Source of the DNA: Flavipsychrobacter stenotrophus
GTDB lineage: Bacteria; Bacteroidota; Bacteroidia; Chitinophagales; Chitinophagaceae
Reading direction: 5' to 3'
Length of the DNA stretch: 9,093 nucleotides
Assembly: GCA_947379685.1 (NCBI GenBank)
Contig: CANCOG010000176.1
Span: forward strand, 1 to 9,093
The position numbers and the translations under genes were made by a program. The notes under the pieces are model-generated. The model worked only from the letters and a program-made list of their open reading frames with translations, made no database searches and was not told the DNA's origin. Below are positions 1-7,406 of this stretch, in pieces. Positions within the stretch are counted from its first letter, which is position 1; every line of letters begins with the position of its first letter.

Positions 1-662
1 CCTTTTTGGCATTTAACTACTTTCAACGTACGCAAGCTCTTCCCTGCGCAATCAAGCGACTGTTCGGGCGTCAATGCCTGTATGAACCATGAAGGCGCAC
101 TTTGTGCATCACCACCACAGTATACATATCCCTGCTTCTCGTCCGACCCCTTCCCGGTAATATAAACTGACTTTATCTCACTGGCAAAATCAACACCACC
201 ACCGTCCTTGTCAATGGTGCGCTTATAAACTGTCCACCTACCAATCATTTGATCAATAGAAGTAACAGGAAGAATGACCTCTTCCTTTTCGATTACTATC
301 ACCTGGGCGGTATCTGACGTATCAACAGCATAATAATAAATACCCATAGCGTTAGCCAGAATTAGCTTATCAGGCCTCCTTAACGCCACTGTGTAGGAAA
401 CGGTTCCAAACTCAAGGTGATCATCTTCATCGTACGTATACTTGCCCCTGTAAACAAACCCGTTACGCAATCTGTACGTAAAAGTGTCCCGTATCTGAAA
501 GGTCATGAACAAAGTGTCTGTAAATGAAACCACCGTAGAGTCAGGTTTAAGGCGCTTAACCTCTACCCACCTACCAGGCAGCATGTGTTTGGGCTTATCC
601 TTCTTTTTGGCCCACCCCATTAATGGCATTAACAACAACAATAAAATCAGTACCTTTCTCAT
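1..662 (-). CDS. Exported protein with two lipocalin-like segments, C-terminus cut by window edge
   Basis: An open frame runs without a stop from an ATG at 660-662 to the left edge, giving 220 residues with the C-terminus missing. The first 18 residues form a signal peptide (MRK, a leucine-rich core, then GWA before KKK) with no lipobox cysteine, so a soluble periplasmic or secreted product is expected. The mature part seems to hold two related beta-rich segments. Each opens with a similar signature: LPGRWVEVKR at about residues 28-37 and MIGRWTVYKR at about 139-148. The G-x-W start followed by alternating beta strands resembles lipocalin-like domains of Bacteroidota proteins, but this is a resemblance and not a family assignment. 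Two cysteines (C182 and C205) lie in the second segment, with a third (C218) near the edge. It diverges from the amidase gene. The function is unknown. Confidence 0.75.
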   Translation of the reverse strand, partial: MRKVLILLLLLMPLMGWAKKKDKPKHMLPGRWVEVKRLKPDSTVVSFTDTLFMTFQIRDTFTYRLRNGFVYRGKYTYDEDDHLEFGTVSYTVALRRPDKLILANAMGIYYYAVDTSDTAQVIVIEKEEVILPVTSIDQMIGRWTVYKRTIDKDGGGVDFASEIKSVYITGKGSDEKQGYVYCGGDAQSAPSWFIQALTPEQSLDCAGKSLRTLKVVKCQK

Positions 663-674
663 GAATTCGATTAT

Positions 675-705
675 CAAAAGTAACCACGTTGCATCCCGCA
701 ACAAA
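675..705 (-). promoter_or_regulatory. Candidate Bacteroidota promoter for the leftward exported protein
   Basis: On the minus strand TTTG (702-705) is followed after 19 bases by TACTTTTG (675-682), matching the TTTG/TAnnTTTG pattern. It would give a very short leader of about 6-8 bases before the ATG at 662. A second minus-strand TAATTTTG at 702-709 would give a more usual leader of about 35 bases but lacks a well-placed TTTG. Confidence 0.4.
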
Positions 706-713
706 ATTAAAAC

Positions 714-742
714 TTGTTTAAAATTAAGGGTTCATAATTTTG
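714..742 (+). promoter_or_regulatory. Candidate Bacteroidota promoter for the amidase gene
   Basis: TTG at 714-716 is followed after 18 bases by TAATTTTG at 735-742, fitting the TTG/TAnnTTTG pattern of the primary sigma factor of this phylum. It lies about 50 bases before the amidase ATG at 794. The leader is A-rich and has no clear Shine-Dalgarno sequence, which is normal for the group. Confidence 0.5.
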
Positions 743-793
743 TAGCGAAATCAGTACAAAAATAAAAATCAGATAACCTGAAATATTCAAAAA

Positions 794-1576
794 ATGCCAA
801 ACTCGCTGCTACATATAACGCTCATTCAACCCGATATAGTATGGGAAGATAAAAAGGCCAACCTTGACCGATACCAAAAAACCATTGAAAGCATCGGAGC
901 TCAGAAACACGTAGTTGTCCTGCCAGAAATGTTCAGTACAGGGTTCAGTATGTCACCGGAAACACTCGCTGAAGCCATGGATGGCCACACAGTTAACTGG
1001 ATGGCTGAAATAGCTGTAAAGTACCGTTGTATACTCACCGGAAGTGTGATCATTAAAGATGACGGCAAGTACTATAACCGGATGCTTTGGGTACGACCAG
1101 ATGGGCAGATCGGATACTACGACAAACGCCACCTTTTCGCGTATGCAGGTGAGGATAAACACTACACTGCAGGAGATACCCGCCAAATAGTTCAGGTAAA
1201 TGGCTGGCGTATCAACCTGCAGGTCTGTTACGATCTACGTTTCCCCGTTTGGGCACGAAACAAAGAAAACGAATATGATGTCTTGTTGTACGTAGCCAAC
1301 TGGCCGCAACAACGCAGCCTCGCCTGGAAGACCTTGCTTCAAGCCCGGGCAATTGAGAATATGTGCTATGTTGTAGGAGTAAATAGAGTTGGCGACGACC
1401 CCAAGGGTAACCATTACAGTGGTGATAGCAGTGTCTTTAGCCCATTGGGCGAGCAATTGTGGCAGCAAACGGAACAGCCGGCCTGCCATACTATTACACT
1501 TGATAAAACAGAACTGGAAAAAACAAGAACTAATCTGCCATTCCTTGCTGATGCAGACAAGTTCATATTGCTTTAG
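794..1576 (+). CDS. yafV: Nitrilase-superfamily amidase, omega-amidase (YafV/Nit2) type
   Basis: The 260-residue product has the full length usual for single-domain carbon-nitrogen hydrolases. The Glu-Lys-Cys triad is visible: E45 in VVLPEMFSTGFS, K111 in YYDKRHLFAYAGE, and C145 in LQVCYDLRFPVWARN. The K-R-H-L-F and C-Y-D-L-R-F-P contexts are those of the YafV/Nit2 branch. Family members hydrolyse the side-chain amide of alpha-ketoglutaramate or alpha-ketosuccinamate, made by glutamine or asparagine transamination, to the keto acid plus ammonia. There is no signal peptide, so it should be cytosolic. The ATG at 794 is preceded by an A-rich stretch and gives the normal N-terminus (HITLIQPDIVWED). 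It stands alone, diverging from the exported protein and converging on the SusCD operon. The family and catalytic residues are clear; the exact substrate is inferred from the subfamily. Confidence 0.93.
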   Translation: MPNSLLHITLIQPDIVWEDKKANLDRYQKTIESIGAQKHVVVLPEMFSTGFSMSPETLAEAMDGHTVNWMAEIAVKYRCILTGSVIIKDDGKYYNRMLWVRPDGQIGYYDKRHLFAYAGEDKHYTAGDTRQIVQVNGWRINLQVCYDLRFPVWARNKENEYDVLLYVANWPQQRSLAWKTLLQARAIENMCYVVGVNRVGDDPKGNHYSGDSSVFSPLGEQLWQQTEQPACHTITLDKTELEKTRTNLPFLADADKFILL

Positions 1577-1612
1577 TTGAATTTCCAACCGCAAATACAA
1601 ACGGAAAAGTAA

Positions 1613-1643
1613 AAGTCCCCTGCACTTATAGCACAGGGGACTT
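1613..1643. terminator. Bidirectional intrinsic terminator between convergent genes
   Basis: AAGTCCCCTG (1613-1622) pairs perfectly with CAGGGGACTT (1634-1643), a 10-bp GC-rich stem with an 11-base loop. The plus strand continues CTTATT and the minus strand continues TTTACTTTT, so it can act both ways. It lies 37 bases past the amidase stop and 25 bases past the stop of the lipoprotein gene at 1668. Confidence 0.85.
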
Positions 1644-1667
1644 CTTATTAAATGAATATTTAGCTAA

Positions 1668-2318
1668 CTATTGTTTCTGGAAAACGCGAATTGATGGAGC
1701 GAATGGACCACCAATGATCTGATACGTAAAAGTCGTATCAGCAATCACCATGCTTACTGACGGGTTGTTACCATAAATATCTCCCTGCGAAGTAGTCTGC
1801 GTTGGGAATGACATTGTAGTATCATCAACCTGAACAAGGTATGCAGGAACGATTGCACTACTTGGCGGTATTACACCACCAACGTTATCAGTCACATACA
1901 AACCATTAGCCAGTTTTGTAAGGAAAACTGATTGCGAATTGGAAACGCGTTTATATTCTCCAGCGAGGTTAATTGCCGGGTTGATGTCAGTTACAGCAAC
2001 ATAAATTCCAGCAGATCCCACCATGCCATACTTGTTCTTGGCAGTGATGTTCACTATATACAACCCTGGCGTTGTGTTATCGAGCGTGCTCTGATCAATA
2101 ACTACAGGATATGACTCTCTGTAAAAAGAATCGTAAGCAGTAGCTGCAACGCTTGGCAATGCACCACCAACTTTGATACTATAGTACTGAGCACCATTTA
2201 CTGTAATGGTAGGAGCAGAATAAGTAACTAAAGTAGAAACTGTATTAACTTTTTTCTTACAAGCAGTAAAAGCAATTACTGCAAGAAAAGGTATAACTAA
2301 TAATTTTCTCATGTTCAT
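1668..2318 (-). CDS. Ig-like surface lipoprotein, third gene of the SusCD operon
   Basis: The 216-residue product starts with a lipoprotein signal peptide: MNMRKLL, a hydrophobic core, then FTAC with C20 as the lipidated residue, followed by KKK. Residues about 32-110 look like a bacterial Ig-like (DUF5011/BT_2262-like) fold: a YSAPTITVNG opening, an LDNTTPGLYIVNITAKN strand pair, and GIYVAVTD at the end. The rest, from AGEYKR near residue 119, is a second beta-rich domain ending VFQKQ. Such proteins accompany SusC/SusD pairs in the SusE/SusF position and are thought to sit on the cell surface and help capture the substrate. It starts 16 bases after the susD stop, and an A-rich stretch just upstream is the likely ribosome-binding region. 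A start at M3 is equally possible. The lipoprotein and operon calls are firm; the ligand is unknown. Confidence 0.85.
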   Translation of the reverse strand: MNMRKLLVIPFLAVIAFTACKKKVNTVSTLVTYSAPTITVNGAQYYSIKVGGALPSVAATAYDSFYRESYPVVIDQSTLDNTTPGLYIVNITAKNKYGMVGSAGIYVAVTDINPAINLAGEYKRVSNSQSVFLTKLANGLYVTDNVGGVIPPSSAIVPAYLVQVDDTTMSFPTQTTSQGDIYGNNPSVSMVIADTTFTYQIIGGPFAPSIRVFQKQ

Positions 2319-2334
2319 TTCTTTTTTTCAATAA

Positions 2335-3855
2335 TTAGAATAAATCCCACCAGGTTTTCAAAGTAAGGGATGCAACGCCAGGGAATGCAGCGTTCCTTGT
2401 ACTTTCAGAAGTTGGATAAAGGAAACGTTTTGGCAATTGTGCACCAATCAAAGAGTTTTTTGATGGAATAAAGAAATCAGGGTAACCGGTACGACGCATT
2501 TCAGTCCATGCCTCAAAGCCCTGGTTTCCACACATTGCGAACCATTTCTGAGTGATAATGAAACGAAGCCTTTCAGCAACTGTACCTGCAAATGGATAAG
2601 CAGTCCAATAACCACCAGTAACATTTACATAGTTATCGTAAGATACTGCAGCCGTGTTATTTGTTTCTGTGGAGATTTCAGTACCGTAATAATTGAAACT
2701 TGCCGCAATTCCTTTATAGAACAACTGAGAATCGGTGAAAACGCCCATTCCCCATCCCCTTGCATAAGCTTCAGCCTGAAGGAAATAGCTCTCATAACTT
2801 GTCAGGAAATTAACTGGTGCCTTCCCGGAAAGTGTGTTCTGAGCATCGCCGCCTACATAAGAATTAGGAATTGAGTATGTATTTGATGCAACAGACACAT
2901 CATATGCCCCTTGCCTGATACCAGCAACAGACCCGTTGCTTAAATGAGTAAAGAATACATAAATCCTGTCATCATTGTAAGCCCACATAGAATCGATGAA
3001 GGTAGAACTGCCAACAATGTTCTGGATGCTCGACAATTGTGTAGAAGAAGCTTCAGCATACAACGGGTTCTTATTTGCAGTACTATAACCATATTTGATC
3101 ATAGCATCGTCACCTGTTCCTATAAAAGCAACACCCGTAGTGTTATACAATGCCTGAATACCTGTACGTGACCATGTTGGGTCTATCTCACTCAAACGAA
3201 GTAACATCTTCAATTTGAGGGTATAACCAAACTTTACCCACTTGTTGATATCGCCACCATACATAAGATCATCAGAACCTGGCTCAACACCATCGCTCAT
3301 AGCAAGCAAAGTTTCTGCGGAATCAATATACTTCATGCAACCAGTGTATACAACCTTCTGTGAGTCATATTTAGGATTCAATAGGCTACCATCTACTGCC
3401 TGAGCTTTTAAAGCCTGTGTAAATGGCGCATCTCCCCATCCGTCTGCAATAACCTGGAAAGTATATGCACGCATGAGCAGAGAAATTGCCTTGTAATGTT
3501 TTTTCTTTTGCTCATCGGCAAGTTTACCAAGCTGGAAGAAATTCTCATTCGCTGAGTAAAGGTTGCTCCACGAATACGTGTATGCATCCTGACCCGGAGC
3601 GTATTGTTCAAGTGAACGGTATTGGCTGGCATTAGGACTTTGTGTCCAGTAGCCGGCCCACATTGAACCATTGATTTGCAAATCAACACCCATGGCTGTA
3701 CCAGCAGTCAACTGACCAGCAGTAAGCAAGGTCTGTACAGTGGCACTTGTAGCGTTATTTGGATTGGTATTTACGTCGAGGAATTTCCTGCAAGATGAAA
3801 CGCCTAATACCAGACCTGCCGCTACGGTAATAATAATCTTTTTATTAATAGACAT
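2335..3855 (-). CDS. SusD/RagB-like nutrient-binding outer-membrane lipoprotein
   Basis: The 506-residue product has the usual SusD length. A lipoprotein signal (MSINKK, hydrophobic core, VSSC) places the lipidated cysteine at C22, followed by RKFLDVNTNPNNA, the typical mature N-terminus of this superfamily. The helical TPR-like part includes the stretch around KAISLLMRAYTFQVIADGWG (about residues 123-142), where the conserved DxWGDxPFT-type element appears as DGWGDAPFT. The C-terminal part ends with LRFIITQKWFAMCGNQGFEAW, EMRRTGYPDF and a K-R-F-L-YP segment, all typical of SusD-like proteins; the pattern fits the SusD-like_2 type. SusD proteins form the lid over the SusC barrel and bind the substrate outside the cell. 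It lies 30 bases downstream of the transporter gene in the same operon. Family assignment is secure; the ligand is not deducible. Confidence 0.95.
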   Translation of the reverse strand: MSINKKIIITVAAGLVLGVSSCRKFLDVNTNPNNATSATVQTLLTAGQLTAGTAMGVDLQINGSMWAGYWTQSPNASQYRSLEQYAPGQDAYTYSWSNLYSANENFFQLGKLADEQKKKHYKAISLLMRAYTFQVIADGWGDAPFTQALKAQAVDGSLLNPKYDSQKVVYTGCMKYIDSAETLLAMSDGVEPGSDDLMYGGDINKWVKFGYTLKLKMLLRLSEIDPTWSRTGIQALYNTTGVAFIGTGDDAMIKYGYSTANKNPLYAEASSTQLSSIQNIVGSSTFIDSMWAYNDDRIYVFFTHLSNGSVAGIRQGAYDVSVASNTYSIPNSYVGGDAQNTLSGKAPVNFLTSYESYFLQAEAYARGWGMGVFTDSQLFYKGIAASFNYYGTEISTETNNTAAVSYDNYVNVTGGYWTAYPFAGTVAERLRFIITQKWFAMCGNQGFEAWTEMRRTGYPDFFIPSKNSLIGAQLPKRFLYPTSESTRNAAFPGVASLTLKTWWDLF

Positions 3856-3885
3856 AATACGTATTTTAACAGTTAAGGTGGTGGT

Positions 3886-6800
3886 TTAGAAGGTTGCTTT
3901 TAAAAATATACCATAATTTCTCAGAGATGGGCGAGCAGTAAAGTTGAAGCCCTGTGCATTACCACGTGCACCTGCAGAAGTTTCTTCAGGATCGTCGTAG
4001 TGGTTGCTCTTAGATGTCCATAAAATCAGGTTAGTTCCAAAAACACCAGCTTCCAATCCGCCAAACGGACTGCGTTTGTACAATTTAGTTGGGATCTTGT
4101 AACCCAGAGAAGCTTCCTGCAACCTTACGTAGCCTGCATCAACAAGACCCTGTGCAGGCAAGTTGTTACCCTGAACGTTCGTGTAATAGTCATATGGAGA
4201 GAATGCAGTAGTGTTCTTCAGATAGTTAGCAGTGTTACCAACCTGGTAAACTGAGTTATTCCAAACATACTTGTTACGTGCATTAACTGTAGTTTCTTGA
4301 GAAGTACCGTTGAAGTCCATGTTCATCTTTGTACGGCTGTAGAACTGACCACCTTGCTTGCAAGTGAACACCATGTGTAATTTCAAACCCTTCCAGCTGA
4401 GGTCGGTACCCCATGATGCGATAAAGCGTGGCTGGTAAGAACCGCGGTAAACTGCTTTCTTAGTAGCTACAGGTAAACCAGTTGCCTGATCAACTACTGC
4501 ATGACCATTCCAGTACTGGATATCGTTACCGAAGAAAGTTCCCAAAGGACGACCAACTGCAGCTACAATATCGAGTCCGTTGAAACCACCACCGCTAAGC
4601 ACAACATGATCTAAACCACCGGCGAGACTAACAACGTTGTTCTTATTGTGCGTGTAGGTTGCAAACAGATCCCATTTCAAACCCCACTTAGTCTGAATTG
4701 GAGTACCACGACCAGTTAACTCAATACCACGGTTGCTGATATCACCTACATTAATATAGTGTGCTGAATATCCAGTTGCAGTTGCAATAGGAGAAAGAGT
4801 AATTAAGTCAACAGTTAATGAGTTATAATAAGTACCTGACAAGCTCAAACGGTCGTTAAGAAATGAAAGGTCAAGACCTAATTCATATTCACGTGTGCGT
4901 TCTGGCTTAAGGCCGTTAGAACCGAATGTATTGTTGATTGAATATCCTGGCTGACCGTTAAATGGAGGAACGATAGAACCGAAACCAGAATTAATTGGAG
5001 ACTGAGAATAACCGGCAAGGTTATTTGCATATGAAATAGCACCACCACCAACGCCTGATGCGCTAAAACGAACTTTACCGTAGTTAAGCACCTTGTCCTT
5101 GAATTTAGTACCATTCAACCTTTCAGTAAATACCCAACCAGCATTACCACCTGGGTAGAAATATGAATTATGATCGAAAGCCAGCGTAGATGACCAGTCA
5201 TTACGTCCGGTTAATTCGAGGAATAATTCCCTGCGGAAATTGAATTTAACTGTAGCATAGATACCATGCCTTCTTTCTTTTGATACGTAGTTATCGGCAG
5301 CTACAGGACCAGCGTTGTTAGTAAAGTTGTAGAAATTTGGAATAACCAGCCCGTTAGTACCCGGATCAATTGAAGCAGACAATTTGTCGGTCTGGATCAT
5401 GCTGATGTTATCACCAATGAGCGCATTGATTCCAAAGTTTTTGCTCAACTCATGAGCCCAATTGATCATCAGGTCATTGTACATAGAAAAGTACGTTGCA
5501 GCAGCTTGCTGATAACCACCTGGTGATTTGTAATTAAGTGTAGCGTATAAAGGATCTTCTGGTTGAGCGTTCAAATTTGGCGTCATGTAGTATGACCTGT
5601 CATTAGAAACATCGGCAGCCAAACGATCAGAAATGTTCCATTCGCCCTTCTTGAATCCAGTTACGATATCGCCTAAGATCCTGTCAGATTTGTTGCGGTT
5701 ATCATAGTGCTTTGCAACCCAATATGGATTCTTGTAATATCCGCCATAGTTACCATAGCGCTCAACACCAGCAGTATCGAGATACTGCATAGAGTAATAT
5801 TTGTTATCCAGATTCTTCATTTCCCAAATAGGAATATCACGGGCTGTTTCGTTCAGGTTGTCCATTACAGATCCTGAAGCCTGGCCACCTGATTCCGCAC
5901 GGGAATAAGTGTTGATGTAGTTTACATTTATTGCAGAGTAAAAATGATTACTCATTTGCGTTGTCGCATTGAAACGAACGCTGTATTTATTGTAGAATGT
6001 GTTCGGAACAACACCTGTGCTATTCAATGAATTCAAAGAAAGCATGTAAGTGCTGTTTTCGCTACCACCTGACATAGACACGAAATTGTTCAGGTTTCTG
6101 CCGTGCTCGAAGAAACTCTTTACATTGTTTGGCTGATCAACATATGGTTTAACCAATTGCTTGCCATCTATGATCTGACCCCATGGGCGAACTGCGCCAT
6201 CGAAAGGACGACCCCAGCTGAAATTCTCTCTGCGGTCATCAGCAAGGCCAGAGTAGATATTACCCTGTCCGTACTCGTGCTGAAGATCGGCATACTTCAA
6301 AACATCAGACTGAGTGTATGTTGCCTTGTAAGTGATATCCATTTTACTGGCTTTGCTGCCAGCTTCACGCAATTTCCCTTTCTTAGTAGTGATAATAACG
6401 GCACCCTTTGAGCCTATTTCACCATACAAAGCTGCGGCACTGGAACCTGGCAATACGGAAATTGATTCAATTTCGTCAGGATCGAGGTCATTTGCGCTAT
6501 TACCGAAATCCACCTGTGTAAGTGAATTTGACGTCGTACGGTCATAGTTGTTGGTAATTACTCCATCAACAATGATAAGTGCATTATTATCTTTCAGGAT
6601 CGATTTTTCACCACGAAGAACGATACGTGTAGAACCACCCGGGCCACCGGTAGAACTGGTGATATTGGCACCAGCTACTTTACCCTGAAGTGCAGAAAGA
6701 GCACTGGTATTGTTACCAGATGTCAATTCGTCGGCACCCACAGTAGTTGAGTTGTAACCAATTTCGCGTTTTTCCCTTTTTATACCCAATGCAGTAACCA

Positions 6801-7107
6801 CAGCACCTTCAAGTGTATGTGCATTACGCTGTAAACGTACCACTATATCGCCTGTATCAGATACAGAAATAGGGTTGTACCCCAGTGCCTGTATCAATAA
6901 TTTATGTTTACCGTCTGGAATGTCAAGGTTGAAATTACCGTCAAGATCAGTTACGGTACCCATGTTTGTACCTTTAATTGAAATGCCTGCCCCGGGATAG
7001 CCGTGGCCGGTTTCATCTAAAACCTTACCTGTAACGTTGTGCGTTTGTGCATATGCACTCATGCCAGCCGAAAGCAGTAATACAAAAGGTAACAAAGTTC
7101 TTTTCAT
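3886..7107 (-). CDS. SusC/RagA-like TonB-dependent outer-membrane transporter
   Basis: The 1073-residue product has the standard SusC length. A signal peptide (MKRTLLPFVLLLSAGMSAYA, cut before QT) is followed by a carboxypeptidase-regulatory-like domain at about 25-93 (VTGKVLDETGHGYPGAGISI opening). The SusC-type linker AVVTALGIKREKREIGY follows at about 102-118. The plug domain spans about 120-245, with LQGKVAGANITSS, RIVLRG, NALIIVDGV and SAAALYGEIGSKGAVIITTKKG. The rest is a 22-stranded-type barrel ending in the aromatic residue F (GIFLKATF), as expected for BAM-assembled proteins. It imports oligomeric substrate using TonB energy, together with the SusD lid encoded next. There is no N-terminal STN signalling domain, so control by a FecR/ECF sigma pair is not expected. 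It is the first gene of the operon, reading away from the upstream repressor gene. Substrate unknown. Confidence 0.97.
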   Translation of the reverse strand: MKRTLLPFVLLLSAGMSAYAQTHNVTGKVLDETGHGYPGAGISIKGTNMGTVTDLDGNFNLDIPDGKHKLLIQALGYNPISVSDTGDIVVRLQRNAHTLEGAVVTALGIKREKREIGYNSTTVGADELTSGNNTSALSALQGKVAGANITSSTGGPGGSTRIVLRGEKSILKDNNALIIVDGVITNNYDRTTSNSLTQVDFGNSANDLDPDEIESISVLPGSSAAALYGEIGSKGAVIITTKKGKLREAGSKASKMDITYKATYTQSDVLKYADLQHEYGQGNIYSGLADDRRENFSWGRPFDGAVRPWGQIIDGKQLVKPYVDQPNNVKSFFEHGRNLNNFVSMSGGSENSTYMLSLNSLNSTGVVPNTFYNKYSVRFNATTQMSNHFYSAINVNYINTYSRAESGGQASGSVMDNLNETARDIPIWEMKNLDNKYYSMQYLDTAGVERYGNYGGYYKNPYWVAKHYDNRNKSDRILGDIVTGFKKGEWNISDRLAADVSNDRSYYMTPNLNAQPEDPLYATLNYKSPGGYQQAAATYFSMYNDLMINWAHELSKNFGINALIGDNISMIQTDKLSASIDPGTNGLVIPNFYNFTNNAGPVAADNYVSKERRHGIYATVKFNFRRELFLELTGRNDWSSTLAFDHNSYFYPGGNAGWVFTERLNGTKFKDKVLNYGKVRFSASGVGGGAISYANNLAGYSQSPINSGFGSIVPPFNGQPGYSINNTFGSNGLKPERTREYELGLDLSFLNDRLSLSGTYYNSLTVDLITLSPIATATGYSAHYINVGDISNRGIELTGRGTPIQTKWGLKWDLFATYTHNKNNVVSLAGGLDHVVLSGGGFNGLDIVAAVGRPLGTFFGNDIQYWNGHAVVDQATGLPVATKKAVYRGSYQPRFIASWGTDLSWKGLKLHMVFTCKQGGQFYSRTKMNMDFNGTSQETTVNARNKYVWNNSVYQVGNTANYLKNTTAFSPYDYYTNVQGNNLPAQGLVDAGYVRLQEASLGYKIPTKLYKRSPFGGLEAGVFGTNLILWTSKSNHYDDPEETSAGARGNAQGFNFTARPSLRNYGIFLKATF

Positions 7108-7221
7108 ACTGTTTGTTTTTCTTTAAAAGATTGTACTGGTTTATAATAACCCGAAAATATTTACAGCGGGGATTTCTCCCACACTGGTCAATTGGGGGGT
7201 GAATTTATTACAAGATATTGA

Positions 7222-7257
7222 ATTAACAAAGCCTTCTTTTCATTTTTATTAACAAAG
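7222..7257. repeat. Direct repeat ATTAACAAAG, two copies 26 bases apart
   Basis: Perfect 10-base copies lie at 7222-7231 and 7248-7257. Similarity continues imperfectly downstream of each (CCT then C/G and a T-run). They could be binding sites for a regulator of susC or for a transposase. On the minus strand each reads CTTTGTTAAT. Confidence 0.55.
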
Positions 7258-7271
7258 GCCTCGTTTTTTCA

Positions 7272-7308
7272 GCTTTTCGGGCAAATGCTATTGCTTTTCA
7301 GGGCAAAT
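7272..7308. repeat. Direct repeat GCTTTTC-(A)-GGGCAAAT, two copies about 21 bases apart
   Basis: GCTTTTCGGGCAAAT (7272-7286) and GCTTTTCAGGGCAAAT (7293-7308) differ only by one inserted A. The 21-22 base period equals two helical turns, placing both copies on one DNA face, as is usual for adjacent protein-binding sites. Confidence 0.6.
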
Positions 7309-7334
7309 ACTTATCAACACCTTACACACAAATT

Positions 7335-7366
7335 AAATAAGCCAATTTCCGATTGTCGGTTTATTT
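7335..7366. other. Nested palindromic stretch downstream of the repressor gene
   Basis: AAATAAGCC (7335-7343) can pair with GGTTTATTT (7358-7366) with one G-T wobble. Alternatively CCGA-TTG-TCGG (7349-7359) forms a short inner hairpin. It may be a weak terminator for the repressor transcript or a protein site; there is no clean T-run on the minus strand, so the terminator reading is weak. Confidence 0.3.
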
Positions 7367-7406
7367 ATTTTATTGCGGAAGAAAATGCACCAAAAATACG
7401 CTGGTT

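Larger units (their letters stand above)
7108..7406. other. 299-base intergenic region upstream of the SusCD operon
   Basis: No gene is seen here. The part next to susC (7108-7220) must contain its leader and probably its promoter. No full TTTG/TAnnTTTG pair could be placed; the nearest minus-strand box is TATTTTCG at about 7154-7161, and a TATCTTG lies at about 7211-7217. The part from 7222 to 7308 holds repeated motifs, listed separately. From 7335 to 7366 there is a palindromic AT-rich stretch just past the end of the repressor gene. No strong terminator with a T-run follows that gene, so readthrough into susC is possible. Confidence 0.5.

Noticed and set aside
505..765. 86-residue plus-strand open frame
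   Set aside because: It lies opposite the exported protein gene, crosses its start and promoter region, and has no coherent domain; the minus-strand frame has a signal peptide and a full set of coding features.
1235..1600. 121-residue minus-strand open frame inside the amidase gene
   Set aside because: It is opposite the catalytic region of a clear nitrilase-family gene and its translation has no recognisable pattern.
3886..7107. Control of SusC by an ECF sigma/FecR pair
   Set aside because: The protein lacks the N-terminal STN signalling domain and no sigma or anti-sigma gene is in the window.
7108..7406. tRNA, riboswitch or CRISPR array in the intergenic region
   Set aside because: The repeats are only two per type, short and closely packed without uniform spacers, and no cloverleaf or conserved riboswitch core could be seen.
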